A stretch of 64,000 bases of DNA from Gloeocapsopsis dulcis (GCF_032163395.1 NZ_CP119970.1:62001-126000), one strand, 5' to 3'. Counted from the stretch's first letter, positions 45,747-54,856 are shown. The notes: generated from the letters alone by a model not told the origin. Numbers and translations: made by a program.

Positions 45747-47528
45747 ATGACATCTTATTCTATTTCTAAACAACATCCACTTTTACGGTTATTAAACTAC
45801 GCTAAAAGCTACCGCCCTCAAGTGTGGACTGCGGCAACCTTTACCATTCTCAATACCATCTTTGACCTCGCACCAGCCTATTTAATTGGTGTCGCTGTAG
45901 ATATTGTTGTAGAACAAGAAAATTCCATCATTGCTCAAATTGGTATTACTAATACCATTGGACAACTGGCAATCTTATCATTATTAACATTATTAATTTG
46001 GACTTTAGAATCACTATCTGAATTTATCTACGATCGCTTGTGGCGTAACCTCGCGCAAACTATGCAGCATGAGTTACGTCTTGATGCCTACAGTCATTTA
46101 CAAGAACTAGAACTGAGCTACTTTGAAGAATGCTCTACAGGTACACTTTTATCAATATTGAACGACGACATTAACCAATTAGAAAGATTTCTCGATTCTG
46201 GTGCAGCTAGTATTCTGCAATTTATCACTACAGTTTTATTTGTAGGTGGCTCATTTATTCTCATCGCTCCTAATGTAGCGTGGTTGGCAGTATTGCCCAC
46301 ACCCTTTATATTCTGGGGTTCATTAGCATTCCAAAAACGACTCGCACCCCGCTATGCAGATGTGCGTGACAAAGCCGGATTTATTAATAGCCGTTTAGCT
46401 AATAATCTCTCAGGGATTGCCACAATTAAAAGTTTCACGGCTGAAACTTATGAACGAGAACGTGTCTTACTTGACAGTGAAGCCTATCGCCGTAGTAATC
46501 GTAAAGCTATTACAGTATCTGCTGCCTTTTTCCCAGCAATTCGCTTTGTAGTAGTTACAGGTTTCATCGCCACGCTATTTTTTGGTGGGGTGGCAGTGGC
46601 GAATAATCAGTTAACTGTGGGAACCTATGGTTTTATGGTGTTCATTGTCCAGCGATTACTGTGGCCATTTGCCAGTTTGAGTTCCATCATGGATCAGTAT
46701 CAACGGGCAATGGCTTCTACGCGACGAGTGATGGGATTGTTAGATACGACCATTGCTATTCCCACAGGAAACCGTTCTTTACCATTAAAGACAGTACGTG
46801 GTGAAGTGCATCTTGACAATATCACCTTTGCCTACAACGGTCGCACTAATGTACTCAAAGATTTATCATTGCATATTCCAAGCGGAGCAAATATTGGCAT
46901 TGTCGGTGCCACTGGTTCTGGTAAAAGTACCCTAGTCAAACTACTGCTACGTTTTTACGAAGTCCAAGACGGACAAATTCTGGTTGATGGTATCGATATT
47001 CGGGAGTTACAACTTGGGGAACTGCGGCGCTGTATCGGTTGGGTGAGTCAGGATGTGTTTTTATTTCACGGTACGGTAGCGGAAAATATTGCTTATGGCA
47101 GCTTTGATGCCAGTCACTCAGAAATTATCCATGCTGCCAAATTAGCCCAAGCACATGAATTCATTCTCCAACTACCCCAAGGATACGATACTATCGTGGG
47201 CGAACGCGGTCAAAAGCTGTCTGGTGGACAAAGACAAAGAATTGCCATAGCGCGTGCGATTCTAAAAGACCCACCAATTTTGATTTTAGATGAGGCTACC
47301 TCTGCGGTGGATAATGAAACGGAAGCGGCGATTCAGAAGTCGCTGGCGATGATTACCAAAAATCGGACGACAATTGCGATCGCTCATCGTCTGTCTACAA
47401 TTCGCCACAGTCATTGTATTTACGTGATGGAGAAAGGTCAAATTGTAGAGCAGGGTAAGCACGAGGACTTACTAGCGCTTGATGGAATTTATGCCAGTCT
47501 GTGGCGCGTACAGTCTGGGATTCATTAA
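45747..47528 (+). CDS. ABC transporter, fused permease and ATPase (exporter type)
   Basis: A 593-residue half-transporter: about six transmembrane helices in residues 20-310, then an ATPase with Walker A GATGSGKST, signature LSGGQRQRIAIARA, Walker B ILILDEATS and switch His in IAIAHRLSTIR. It would dimerise and drive export of a lipidic or peptidic molecule across the inner membrane. The neighbourhood suggests export of the metallophore or its acylated precursor to the periplasm, where the acylase at 51119 would act. Substrate assignment is by context only. Confidence 0.93.
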   Translation: MTSYSISKQHPLLRLLNYAKSYRPQVWTAATFTILNTIFDLAPAYLIGVAVDIVVEQENSIIAQIGITNTIGQLAILSLLTLLIWTLESLSEFIYDRLWRNLAQTMQHELRLDAYSHLQELELSYFEECSTGTLLSILNDDINQLERFLDSGAASILQFITTVLFVGGSFILIAPNVAWLAVLPTPFIFWGSLAFQKRLAPRYADVRDKAGFINSRLANNLSGIATIKSFTAETYERERVLLDSEAYRRSNRKAITVSAAFFPAIRFVVVTGFIATLFFGGVAVANNQLTVGTYGFMVFIVQRLLWPFASLSSIMDQYQRAMASTRRVMGLLDTTIAIPTGNRSLPLKTVRGEVHLDNITFAYNGRTNVLKDLSLHIPSGANIGIVGATGSGKSTLVKLLLRFYEVQDGQILVDGIDIRELQLGELRRCIGWVSQDVFLFHGTVAENIAYGSFDASHSEIIHAAKLAQAHEFILQLPQGYDTIVGERGQKLSGGQRQRIAIARAILKDPPILILDEATSAVDNETEAAIQKSLAMITKNRTTIAIAHRLSTIRHSHCIYVMEKGQIVEQGKHEDLLALDGIYASLWRVQSGIH

Positions 47529-48129
47529 TACATGCCTTTAACTATTTTGGGTGAGAACAGGCAGGTTTGTCTTACTCCGATTCGCTCCAGTATCACGATC
47601 CCACATCAGTCTCATCTCAAGACACTTCTTATTTTTTGAGGTGCCATATAGCGTAGACGCTGTTGGTAAATTCATTCATTAAATATTTTAGTATCAGGTT
47701 TGCTAATAGATTCTCAAATATTGATAATAATCCTAATAGATTAGACTGTTGCTAATGCTACTAATTTTCGTTATTGTGAACAAAGCCAAATAAAAATTAG
47801 TCTCAATAAGTAAATTAAGTTTACCCTAGCAAATCTCTAGTACAGTGCGGCCTAAAAGAAGCACCCTTTAAAACGTTCACAATTACTGATGACCCTTTGT
47901 CAGAGGAATAGAAGAATAAATTATCAAGATTTGGGGTTTTCAATCTCGATTTTTTCTTTCAGATTTTGTGGAAACACAAACGCGCCCATAGGAAGCTCTT
48001 ATCTTGGCACTTAAAAATGATAACCCTTGGTAAACTCCCACACCAAGAGCGATTGAAGCCAATCTTTCATTGACTATGCGTATACAGGCGATCGCCACAG
48101 CGACTCATTGATTCAGCTAACCGATAGAT
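47529..48129. other. 601-bp intergenic region with the second upstream element
   Basis: No convincing coding sequence. It holds copy B of the repeated element (47746-47777) and, just before it, TTGATAATAATCCTAA, a loose half-match to a Fur-type site. Probably the promoter region for the gene run starting at 48130 (sucrase/ferredoxin-like to acylase). Confidence 0.55.
47746..47777 (+). promoter_or_regulatory. Conserved upstream element, copy B
   Basis: Thirty of 32 bases match 1902-1933 (CTGTTGCTAATG.TACT.ATTTTCGTTATTGT), and similarity fades out over the next 45 bases. A shared operator is the simplest explanation; an old duplication of an unrelated repeat is the alternative. Confidence 0.5.
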
Positions 48130-49158
48130 ATGCAAATCCAACAACCCAAGCAACTTCCTTTAGCAGATTGTCGTTTTTGCTCAGTAGTTTCCAAAAGCAA
48201 TGGAGAAGATCCAATCGGTACAGCAGGTCATTCTGACCATTGGTTGATTATGGAAGTTCCACAACCTTGGCCACAAAAAATATTTCAAGAAAATCCCACA
48301 ATCAAAGAATTATTTGGTTTATTCCGAGAGTTGATTTTGCAGCACAAAGTCAAGTTGAAACCAATACTAATTGCTCCAGATCGCGAATATTCACAGCCTG
48401 GCTTTACCCGCGTGATGTATTACTATCGTCCGGCAAAGCTGTTTTCTCAGTTTGAGAAACAAGAGTTTGTGGTTCCAGAAAATCAAACGAGAGCATTAGT
48501 AACAGCAATATTGCAGCAGTTAATCCAACGACCTCATAATTTATTGGAATTTCAGCAATATCAACAACCAACAAGTCACATTCGCGAACTTATGGTTTGT
48601 ACCCATACTCAAGTAGACCTTGCCTGTGGCAGATTTGGAACTCCCCTATATCGTCGGTTACGTAAAGAATATGCTCCTGCTGCTAATCACAAGTTAAGAG
48701 TGTGGCAAACAACTCACTTTGGCGGACATCAATTTGCTCCCACCCTAGTTGATTTACCTCAAGGATGCTTATGGGGACATTTAGAACTAGAGGTATTGGA
48801 TTTACTGGTAAAGCGAAATGCTTCGGTTTATGGTTTGTATCAATACTACCGAGGATGGGCAGGCGTAGGGAAATTTGAGCAAATTGCTGAACGGGAAATT
48901 TGGATGCAGTCTGGCTGGACTTGGCTCAACTACTTAAAAACAGGCAAAGTGCTGACAATGGCAGAAACTCCGGAAGGAGAGGAAGCTGATTGGGCAGAAA
49001 TTCGGATTGATTATGCCGCGCCCGATGGTAGTAAAACAGGTGCTTATGAAGCCAGAATTGAAGTTTGCGGTGAAGTTATGAGTGCAGCTAACTCAGCAAA
49101 AGAAATTAAGTTAGAACCGATCAAGCAGTATCGCGTTAGTCGTTTGGTCAAAATTTAA
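48130..49158 (+). CDS. Sucrase/ferredoxin-like protein (Apd1/Aim32-type), copy 2
   Basis: A 342-residue paralogue of the protein at 39153, sharing FCSVVSKSNGEDPIGTAG, CTHTQVDLACGRFGTPLYR and HFGGHQFAPTL. The [2Fe-2S] ligand candidates (paired Cys, HxxxH) are all present. Having two copies in one cluster suggests either two electron-transfer partners or an in-cluster duplication. It is preceded by the repeated upstream element and starts the run that ends with mbtH, the thioesterase and the acylase, though a 153-bp gap follows. Confidence 0.85.
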   Translation: MQIQQPKQLPLADCRFCSVVSKSNGEDPIGTAGHSDHWLIMEVPQPWPQKIFQENPTIKELFGLFRELILQHKVKLKPILIAPDREYSQPGFTRVMYYYRPAKLFSQFEKQEFVVPENQTRALVTAILQQLIQRPHNLLEFQQYQQPTSHIRELMVCTHTQVDLACGRFGTPLYRRLRKEYAPAANHKLRVWQTTHFGGHQFAPTLVDLPQGCLWGHLELEVLDLLVKRNASVYGLYQYYRGWAGVGKFEQIAEREIWMQSGWTWLNYLKTGKVLTMAETPEGEEADWAEIRIDYAAPDGSKTGAYEARIEVCGEVMSAANSAKEIKLEPIKQYRVSRLVKI

Positions 49159-49311
49159 TAAAAAGTCGCAAGCAATACTGTCCCATTTTTTAACTTCATA
49201 AAATAGATAAAAGTTGAAACTGATTTTTTTAAAATAAAATTTTATAAACATAAATCAAGCTATTTCTAACATAAAGCTATAAGCTTAAACATTAAATAAT
49301 TAAGTGGAGGT

Positions 49312-49653
49312 ATGACAATGGCAACGATGGGAAAATACTGTAAAGCATATTCACTCAAAAAATTACGTGAGTTCAATCAGTGGATTGAGATTTCTGAAAA
49401 TACCAGAAAAGAAAAAAAGGAAATCGATGGTCAGGAAATTGAAGTTAGTAGAAAGTTAACTGATGATGACTTTTTTTATCTACAAGAAAACTATATTGTT
49501 ACAGATGGAATTTTCAAAGATGAAAATATCATTTTTAACAATGTCACTCCTGAATGGCAAGACTTTTGCCACAAAAAACTTGGGTTTGAAATTCCTACTT
49601 ACGAAACCGTAGAAGTCCAAGCATCAGCAAATCCAGAAAATAGTAATTTTTAA
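49312..49653 (+). CDS. Unknown small protein of the cluster (113 aa)
   Basis: I do not recognise this family. It is hydrophilic, predicted mixed alpha/beta, without signal peptide or membrane segment, with a central KLTDDDFFYLQENYIVTDG and EWQDFCHKKLGFEIP. GGAGG lies just before the first ATG (49312); the second and third Met codons are at 49318 and 49327. It is followed after 15 bp by another unknown gene and then by mbtH, so it probably belongs to the same operon. Position suggests an accessory role in assembly-line function or product handling. Confidence 0.8.
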   Translation: MTMATMGKYCKAYSLKKLREFNQWIEISENTRKEKKEIDGQEIEVSRKLTDDDFFYLQENYIVTDGIFKDENIIFNNVTPEWQDFCHKKLGFEIPTYETVEVQASANPENSNF

Positions 49654-49668
49654 TTAGGAGAAAATTAA

Positions 49669-49992
49669 ATGAATGAATTAGTACAACGATTATCAGAAGG
49701 AGAGCATTCTGTCGAAGCCAGTCTACGACCGGACAAAACAGTTACTGCTTTTAAAGAGTGTATTGACCGTGGATATGTTCATATCAAATTCACCGATACC
49801 AAAGGAGGAACTGATTTGGGTATCAGACTCGATCCACAAGCCTCTAACTTTGCTAAAGCAGACTTTGAAAATCAAAAGGGTGAAGTTCACATAGTTGGTA
49901 ATTTGACGTTGAATTATGTGAAAGTTAGATGTATTGCAGATATTGATCTAGCAACGTTAAATGGACAGGGATATCTTGAACCTGTGGAATAA
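49669..49992 (+). CDS. Unknown small protein of the cluster (107 aa)
   Basis: Unrecognised. The sequence has alternating hydrophobic residues suggesting a small beta-rich fold (YVHIKFTDTKGGTDLGIRL, VHIVGNLTLNYVKVRCIAD). No signal peptide or transmembrane helix. A GGAG-AAA site precedes the ATG. It lies between the 113-aa protein and mbtH and is transcribed the same way. Confidence 0.8.
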   Translation: MNELVQRLSEGEHSVEASLRPDKTVTAFKECIDRGYVHIKFTDTKGGTDLGIRLDPQASNFAKADFENQKGEVHIVGNLTLNYVKVRCIADIDLATLNGQGYLEPVE

Positions 49993-49996
49993 AAAT

Positions 49997-50027
49997 TAGT
50001 CTTTTATAGACTACTAAATAGTTTTTT
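49997..50027 (+). terminator. Weak hairpin with T-run before mbtH
   Basis: TAGTC pairs with GACTA around a 7-base loop, followed shortly by six Ts. The stem is only 5 bp, so at most partial termination or attenuation between the two small genes and mbtH. Confidence 0.3.
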
Positions 50028-50050
50028 GTGTATTCAGTTGGAGGATAAAT

Positions 50051-50278
50051 ATGTATCAAGATGACAAAGAGGACACAGCGATTTACAAAGTTGTAGTCAA
50101 CCATGAAGAACAGTATTCTATTTGGCCTGCTGACCGAGAAAATCCCTTGGGATGGCGAGATGCAGGTAAAAGTGGTCTGAAACCAGAATGCCTGGAATAC
50201 ATTAAGGAAGTGTGGACTGATATGAGACCGCTTAGTCTCCGAAAAAAAATGGCAGAAACTGCTGGCACTCAGGTATAA
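50051..50278 (+). CDS. mbtH: MbtH-like protein
   Basis: A 75-residue MbtH-family chaperone of NRPS adenylation domains. The family signature is clear: [19 protein letters not shown], then [17 protein letters not shown]. MbtH proteins bind A domains and are often needed for their solubility or activity, so this one would serve NRPS1 and/or NRPS2. GGAGG lies seven bases before the ATG, and the type II thioesterase follows after 13 bp. Confidence 0.95.
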   Translation: MYQDDKEDTAIYKVVVNHEEQYSIWPADRENPLGWRDAGKSGLKPECLEYIKEVWTDMRPLSLRKKMAETAGTQV

Positions 50279-50291
50279 CGCAAGTTAGATT

Positions 50292-51065
50292 ATGCAACCC
50301 ACACAAGTACTACACTCCAGTGTTACTTGCCCCTATCCTAATCCTCATGCTTCCCTGCGTTTATTCTGCTTTCCCTACGCAGGGGGCAATTCTCTAATTT
50401 TTCGCCCGTGGCTGAAAAGTCTACCTACAACTGTGGAAGTTTGCCCTGTTGAACTTCCTGGACGAGGAATTCAAATGAAGTTGGCTCCCATTTCACGGCT
50501 AGAACTGTTGATTAAGAGTTTAGCTTCTACATTACTTCCCCATTTAAACCAACCGTTCGCCTTTTTTGGTCACAGCATGGGTGCGCTTATTAGTTTTGAG
50601 CTTACCCGTCTACTCCGTAGAGAATATAACATCAGCCCAGTTCACCTATTTATATCTGGTCGTCGCGCTCCTCAAATTCCTGATCCAAAGCCACCTATTC
50701 ACGCCCTTCCAGAACCTGAATTTATAGAGGAATTGCGTCGTCTCAATGGTACTCCTCAAGCAGTATTAGAAAATACTGAACTGATGCAGTTGCTTATCCC
50801 TACCCTACGAGCAGATTTTGCCGTCCTGGAAACTTATGCTTATACTCCTGAACCCACTCTGAATGTTCCCATCACTACCTTTGGTGGCTTACAGGATTCC
50901 GAGGTCAATTTTGATGAACTACAAGCTTGGCAAGCGCAAACACATTCTACCTTTTCTCAGCAGATGTTTCCTGGAAACCATTTTTTTCTGCACTCAGCCC
51001 AATCACTTCTGCTACAGTCTCTTTCCCAACAACTAAACCGGATTACAAGTGAAGCAAGTTGTTAA
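50292..51065 (+). CDS. Type II thioesterase (editing)
   Basis: A 257-residue alpha/beta hydrolase with LFCFPYAGGNSLIFRPW, VELPGRG, the nucleophile Ser in FGHSMGALISFEL, and His in FPGNHFFLHS. Such external thioesterases clear wrongly loaded or stalled acyl groups from carrier proteins. It lies directly after mbtH, as in many NRPS clusters, and contrasts with the Cys-type terminal TE in NRPS2. Confidence 0.93.
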   Translation: MQPTQVLHSSVTCPYPNPHASLRLFCFPYAGGNSLIFRPWLKSLPTTVEVCPVELPGRGIQMKLAPISRLELLIKSLASTLLPHLNQPFAFFGHSMGALISFELTRLLRREYNISPVHLFISGRRAPQIPDPKPPIHALPEPEFIEELRRLNGTPQAVLENTELMQLLIPTLRADFAVLETYAYTPEPTLNVPITTFGGLQDSEVNFDELQAWQAQTHSTFSQQMFPGNHFFLHSAQSLLLQSLSQQLNRITSEASC

Positions 51066-51118
51066 TTTTTTTGCTTTATTTCTTCGGGGTTTGCTGCTCA
51101 ATTATCAATATTTGAAGG

Positions 51119-53218
51119 ATGGCTAATTTGTTTCAAGTCTTTAAAAGAAGACCATTCCGAATTCTGCCAGTCATTATTAGTTTTATATTTGCTTTATTTT
51201 TAGCAACCCAGAGTGGAGTGAGATCAGCAGCATCCACAGAAATCCTTTGGGATACTTATGGTATCCCTCACATCTATGGTAAGAATGCTCAAAGTACATT
51301 CCAAGCATTTGGTTGGGCGCAAATGCAAAGTCATGGGAACCTGCTTTTACGTCTTTATGGTCAAGCACGAGGACAGGCTGCCCAATACTGGGGAGAAGAT
51401 TATTTAGAATCAGACCGATGGGTACTGACTATGGGAGTTCCAGAACGGGCGCGTTCTTGGTATAAACTACAAAGTCCAGCTTTTCGCAGTTACTTGGATG
51501 CTTTCGCTGCCGGAATTAATGCTTATGCTCAGGAGCATGGCGACTTGATTGATGATGAAGTGGAAGTCGTCTTACCAGTCAAAGCAGAAGATGTGCTAGC
51601 TCATCTTCATCGAGTTTTGCATTTCACTTTTGTGGTTAGCCCGGAATCGGTTGCAGGTATTAGCCAGCAAAATGCAAAAGCAGGGTCGAATGGTTGGGCG
51701 ATCGCACCTTCACGTTCTGAAAACGGTCATGCTATGCTGCTAGACAACCCACACTTACCTTGGTCTGATTTATTCCTGTGGTACGAAGCACAAATGACTG
51801 CTCCAGGGTTTCATGCTTACGGAGCGACACTTGTGGGAATTCCCGTGTTAGCGATCGCCTTTAACGATCATTTAGGCTGGACTCATACTGTGAACACTCA
51901 TGACGGTTGGGATGCTTACAAGCTTGAGTTAGTTGACAATGGTTATCGCTTTGATGGCAAAGTCAAACCTTTTGAAACTACAACCCTTTCACTAACAGTC
52001 AAACAACAAGACGGCACTTTCAAAACAGAACCCTTGATTGTCAAACATTCTATACACGGACCTGTAATCTCTGAAACAGATAATCAAGCCGTAGCGCTGC
52101 GGGTTGTTGGTCTTGACGAGCCAGAGGTTCTCGAACAGTGGTGGGATATGGCGCGGGCGAAAAACCTTTCACAGTTTGAAGCTGCTCTCAAACGCTTACA
52201 ATTGCCCATGTTTACTGTCATCTATGCAGATGAAAAGGGACACATCATGCACCTATTCAACGGTCAAGTTCCGATCAGAAAACAAGGTGATTTTCAATAC
52301 TGGCAAGGTATGATTCCAGGTAATACCTCTGATACCTTGTGGACAAAAATCCATCCTTACCGAGATTTACCCCGCATCGTTGACCCCAAAAGTGGCTGGT
52401 TACAAAATGCTAATGACCCACCTTGGACAACTACATTTCCTACAGCGATCACCGCAGATAAATACCCGTCCTACATGGCACCGCGATTTATGGATTTTCG
52501 GGCACAGCGCTCTGCCAGAATGCTGTTTGAGGATGACAAAATTACATTTGATGAACTGGTGGCATACAAGCACTCAACCCGTATGGAACTAGCAGACCGG
52601 ATCTTGGATGATTTAATTTCAGCGGTACAAGAACAGGAAAGTGAATTAGCCAAAAATGCCGCTAATGTGTTAGCAGCTTGGGATAAGAAAAGCGATGCCA
52701 ACAGTAAGGGTGCAGTATTATTTGCTACCTGGGTAGAACAGATAGATTTAGATAAGGCTTTTAGTATTCCTTGGAGTGAAAACAAACCGCGTACCACACC
52801 TGATGGTTTAGCTAATCGTCAAGAAGCAGTTGCCACACTAGAAGCTGCTGCTTCTCAGGTACAGAAAACCTATGGCAAGCTAGATGTGGCATGGGGAGAG
52901 GTGTTTCAGCTAGATTATGGTGATGTCAGTTTACCTGCTAATGGTGGCGCAGATCCTCTCGGTATATTCCGTAACCTCTGGTTTACACGTCAATTAAATG
53001 GCACTTTTAAATCAGTTGGTGGAGATTCTTTTGTGGCGGCGGTGGAATTTTCGCAACCAGTGCGAGCTATGGTACTCAACAGTTATGGCAATGCTACTCA
53101 GCCAGGTTCATCTCATATTGGCGACCAGTTGCAGATGTTTGCTAATCAACAGTTGCGTCCAGCTTGGCTGAAACGCTCGGATATTTTAGAGCATTTAGAG
53201 GCACGTCAGGCTTTTTGA
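51119..53218 (+). CDS. Penicillin-acylase-family Ntn hydrolase (PvdQ/AHL-acylase-like), exported
   Basis: A 699-residue precursor. The N-terminal hydrophobic segment (ILPVIISFIFALFLA) is a signal peptide or anchor for export to the periplasm. The autocleavage site and nucleophile Ser190 are in KAGSNGWAIAPSRS, splitting an alpha chain from the larger beta chain; GWTHTVNTHDGWD is the oxyanion/active-site region. Family members remove acyl chains from amides; PvdQ deacylates the pyoverdine precursor. Here it could remove a protecting acyl group from the exported metallophore precursor, which would fit the absence of any visible starter-loading domain. That role is inferred. It closes the biosynthetic part of the window. 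Confidence 0.9.
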   Translation: MANLFQVFKRRPFRILPVIISFIFALFLATQSGVRSAASTEILWDTYGIPHIYGKNAQSTFQAFGWAQMQSHGNLLLRLYGQARGQAAQYWGEDYLESDRWVLTMGVPERARSWYKLQSPAFRSYLDAFAAGINAYAQEHGDLIDDEVEVVLPVKAEDVLAHLHRVLHFTFVVSPESVAGISQQNAKAGSNGWAIAPSRSENGHAMLLDNPHLPWSDLFLWYEAQMTAPGFHAYGATLVGIPVLAIAFNDHLGWTHTVNTHDGWDAYKLELVDNGYRFDGKVKPFETTTLSLTVKQQDGTFKTEPLIVKHSIHGPVISETDNQAVALRVVGLDEPEVLEQWWDMARAKNLSQFEAALKRLQLPMFTVIYADEKGHIMHLFNGQVPIRKQGDFQYWQGMIPGNTSDTLWTKIHPYRDLPRIVDPKSGWLQNANDPPWTTTFPTAITADKYPSYMAPRFMDFRAQRSARMLFEDDKITFDELVAYKHSTRMELADRILDDLISAVQEQESELAKNAANVLAAWDKKSDANSKGAVLFATWVEQIDLDKAFSIPWSENKPRTTPDGLANRQEAVATLEAAASQVQKTYGKLDVAWGEVFQLDYGDVSLPANGGADPLGIFRNLWFTRQLNGTFKSVGGDSFVAAVEFSQPVRAMVLNSYGNATQPGSSHIGDQLQMFANQQLRPAWLKRSDILEHLEARQAF

Positions 53219-53273
53219 AGACAAATGCTCTCATGCGATCGCAATTAGGAGATCGCTTTCACATATGGTTGCT

Positions 53274-53537
53274 TGAAATTGGGTTAGGAATCGGAAGAGG
53301 ACGAGGTAGTTTCGAGGGTGGAAACGAGAGTGGTTGTACTGGTACGACCAACAAGGAAACAGGTTTCTTTCACCAGATGAACGAACGCAACAAGCTCTTC
53401 AACGAGCAGAACAGGAACGACGCAAGCGAGAGGAGCCAACTGCCAAGTTACGAGATCGTGGCATATCCCCAACTCGATGCCCTCTTCGCCTCGCTCCAAC
53501 ATCGCGCCTTTCGCGGAGAACTGTAAGATCAAGTTGA
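53274..53537 (+). pseudogene. Relic of an Uma2-family (DUF820) endonuclease, C-terminal end
   Basis: EIGLGIG...GSFE in one frame continues in another as WKREWLYWYDQQGNRFLSPDE and RTQQALQRAEQERRKR, the usual C-terminus of cyanobacterial Uma2 proteins. The frame changes near 53316 and the N-terminal nuclease domain is absent. A marker of decayed accessory DNA. Confidence 0.75.
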
Positions 53538-53564
53538 CCGAAAATTTCGCCTCTAAATTCCCCA

Positions 53565-53813
53565 ATGAATGCCGCAGATCGAATCAATGAACTCGTTAAA
53601 TCTTTACCAACTGAGCAAGTCAATCAAATCTTAGACTTTGCCGAGTTTCTGCATCAAAAACAACTTACTAAAAGCGAATCCCGTCCGGTTGCTCCCATCC
53701 CTCCAGGAACCCTCACCGGATTGCGCGGCATCGCCAAACGTGCAGGACAAACCCAAAGCGATGAAGAACTTAAAGCAGACTATACCGACTATCTCAGCCA
53801 AAAATACCAGTAG
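53565..53813 (+). CDS. DUF2281-type antitoxin
   Basis: An 82-residue protein beginning MNAADRINELVKSLP, then QILDFAEFLHQKQ, a helical pattern common in antitoxins paired with PIN toxins. It overlaps the toxin start at 53813 (TAGTG), implying translational coupling. Confidence 0.8.
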   Translation: MNAADRINELVKSLPTEQVNQILDFAEFLHQKQLTKSESRPVAPIPPGTLTGLRGIAKRAGQTQSDEELKADYTDYLSQKYQ

Positions 53814-54220
53814 TGAAGATTCTAATCGACACCAACATCGTTCTCGACCTGTTGCTAGAGCGCGAACCCTTCATCGAATCCGCGATCGCACTATTCGAGC
53901 AAATTGAGCAAGGTAAACTCGTCGGCTACATCGCTGCAACAACGATTACGAATATTTTCTACATCATTCGTAAAGCAGAAAGTCGCGAAACTGCGATCGC
54001 AGCAATCCAGCGAATTCTCACCGGACTACAACTTTGTGCAGTGGATCGAACCGTGGTTGCTACCGCCTTAAATATCGGCTTGAAAGACTTTGAAGACAGC
54101 ATTCAACTCGCCTGTGCTGTCCTCAATTATCTTGATGGCATCGTCACACGCGACCTCAAAGACTTCTCAAACGCTAACTTTCCTATTTGGTCAATCTCAG
54201 ACACATTAGCTCAGATCTGA
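53813..54220 (+). CDS. PIN-domain toxin (VapC-like)
   Basis: A 135-residue PIN protein: ILIDTNIVLDLLLEREPF with the first Asp, then the later acidic residues in KDFEDSIQLACAV and GIVTRDLKDF. Probably a ribonuclease toxin controlled by the preceding antitoxin. GTG start overlapping the antitoxin stop. Part of the accessory stretch between the two metal islands. Confidence 0.88.
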   Translation: MKILIDTNIVLDLLLEREPFIESAIALFEQIEQGKLVGYIAATTITNIFYIIRKAESRETAIAAIQRILTGLQLCAVDRTVVATALNIGLKDFEDSIQLACAVLNYLDGIVTRDLKDFSNANFPIWSISDTLAQI

Positions 54221-54339
54221 CTATGGTGCCTGTCGTTCGCCAATTCTGCCACCAAAATCCTTAAATTAAGGCTGCCAATTCTCCGATTGATTGTTAACTT
54301 GGGAATAATTGATACATCGGTTATCAAGGCAGGCAGTCG

Positions 54340-54648
54340 ATGAGCATCCATTTTCAATTCCTCAAAACCGAATGGTCAAAAGTCTACGAAGCTGCTGCCA
54401 AAGCTGAATCCCTCGCCTATCCCAACCCCCGTACCGCTTGCTTTTACAGCCGCCGCACTCTAGAAATTGCGGTCACTTGGCTCTTCGAGTACGACAAACC
54501 CGATCTCTCTGCCTTTCTATTTGAACCCAGTTTCAAAGCCTTAGTCGGTTCTGCCCTGTATACCAAACTCGACCTCATTCGCAAACTAGGCAATTTTGCC
54601 GTCCACAGCAACCAATCGATTCGCGCCGAAGATGCGATCGCCCAATAG
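54340..54648 (+). pseudogene. N-terminal fragment of a type I restriction subunit R (HsdR)
   Basis: The 102 residues match the DUF4145-like N-terminus of HsdR proteins (FLKTEWSKVYEAAAKAESLA, FYSRRTLEIAVTWLFEYD, KLGNFAVHSN). An HsdR should exceed 1000 residues; here a TAG ends it and no nuclease or helicase domain follows. Truncated and probably non-functional. Confidence 0.75.
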
Positions 54649-54812
54649 CCGTTGTATTTGCGCATTGCTCCGTCGTCGAGTCTTACCAGCGTAAACACGT
54701 CCCCACACGCACAGAAATCCTTGGCTCGAAGCAGTGGTTTTTCCTGAAGCTGCTCGACAATTCCTTTAAGCACTTTGGCAGTAAGAGACTTGTCTCCACA
54801 TGTGTCTAGCAC
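54649..54812 (-). pseudogene. Unrecognised minus-strand remnant
   Basis: Reading from 54812 gives LTAKVLKGIVEQLQEKPLLR, AKDFCACGDVFTLVRLDDGA and MRKYNGYWAI, which looks like real protein sequence, before running into the antisense of the HsdR fragment. I cannot name the family. Two perfect palindromes lie just upstream of it. Confidence 0.4.
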
Positions 54813-54856
54813 TTTTTCTTAAGCAATCAGCTGCACGGAGGGCGGGAGCTTTTTTT

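Noticed and set aside
47636-47672. Possible insertion-sequence end (ATATAGCGTAGACGC...)
   Set aside because: No matching inverted end, target duplication or transposase nearby.
53284-53565. 93-codon minus-strand ORF beside the Uma2 relic
   Set aside because: It is antisense to the Uma2-like C-terminus, and its sequence mirrors that coding pattern rather than a protein family.
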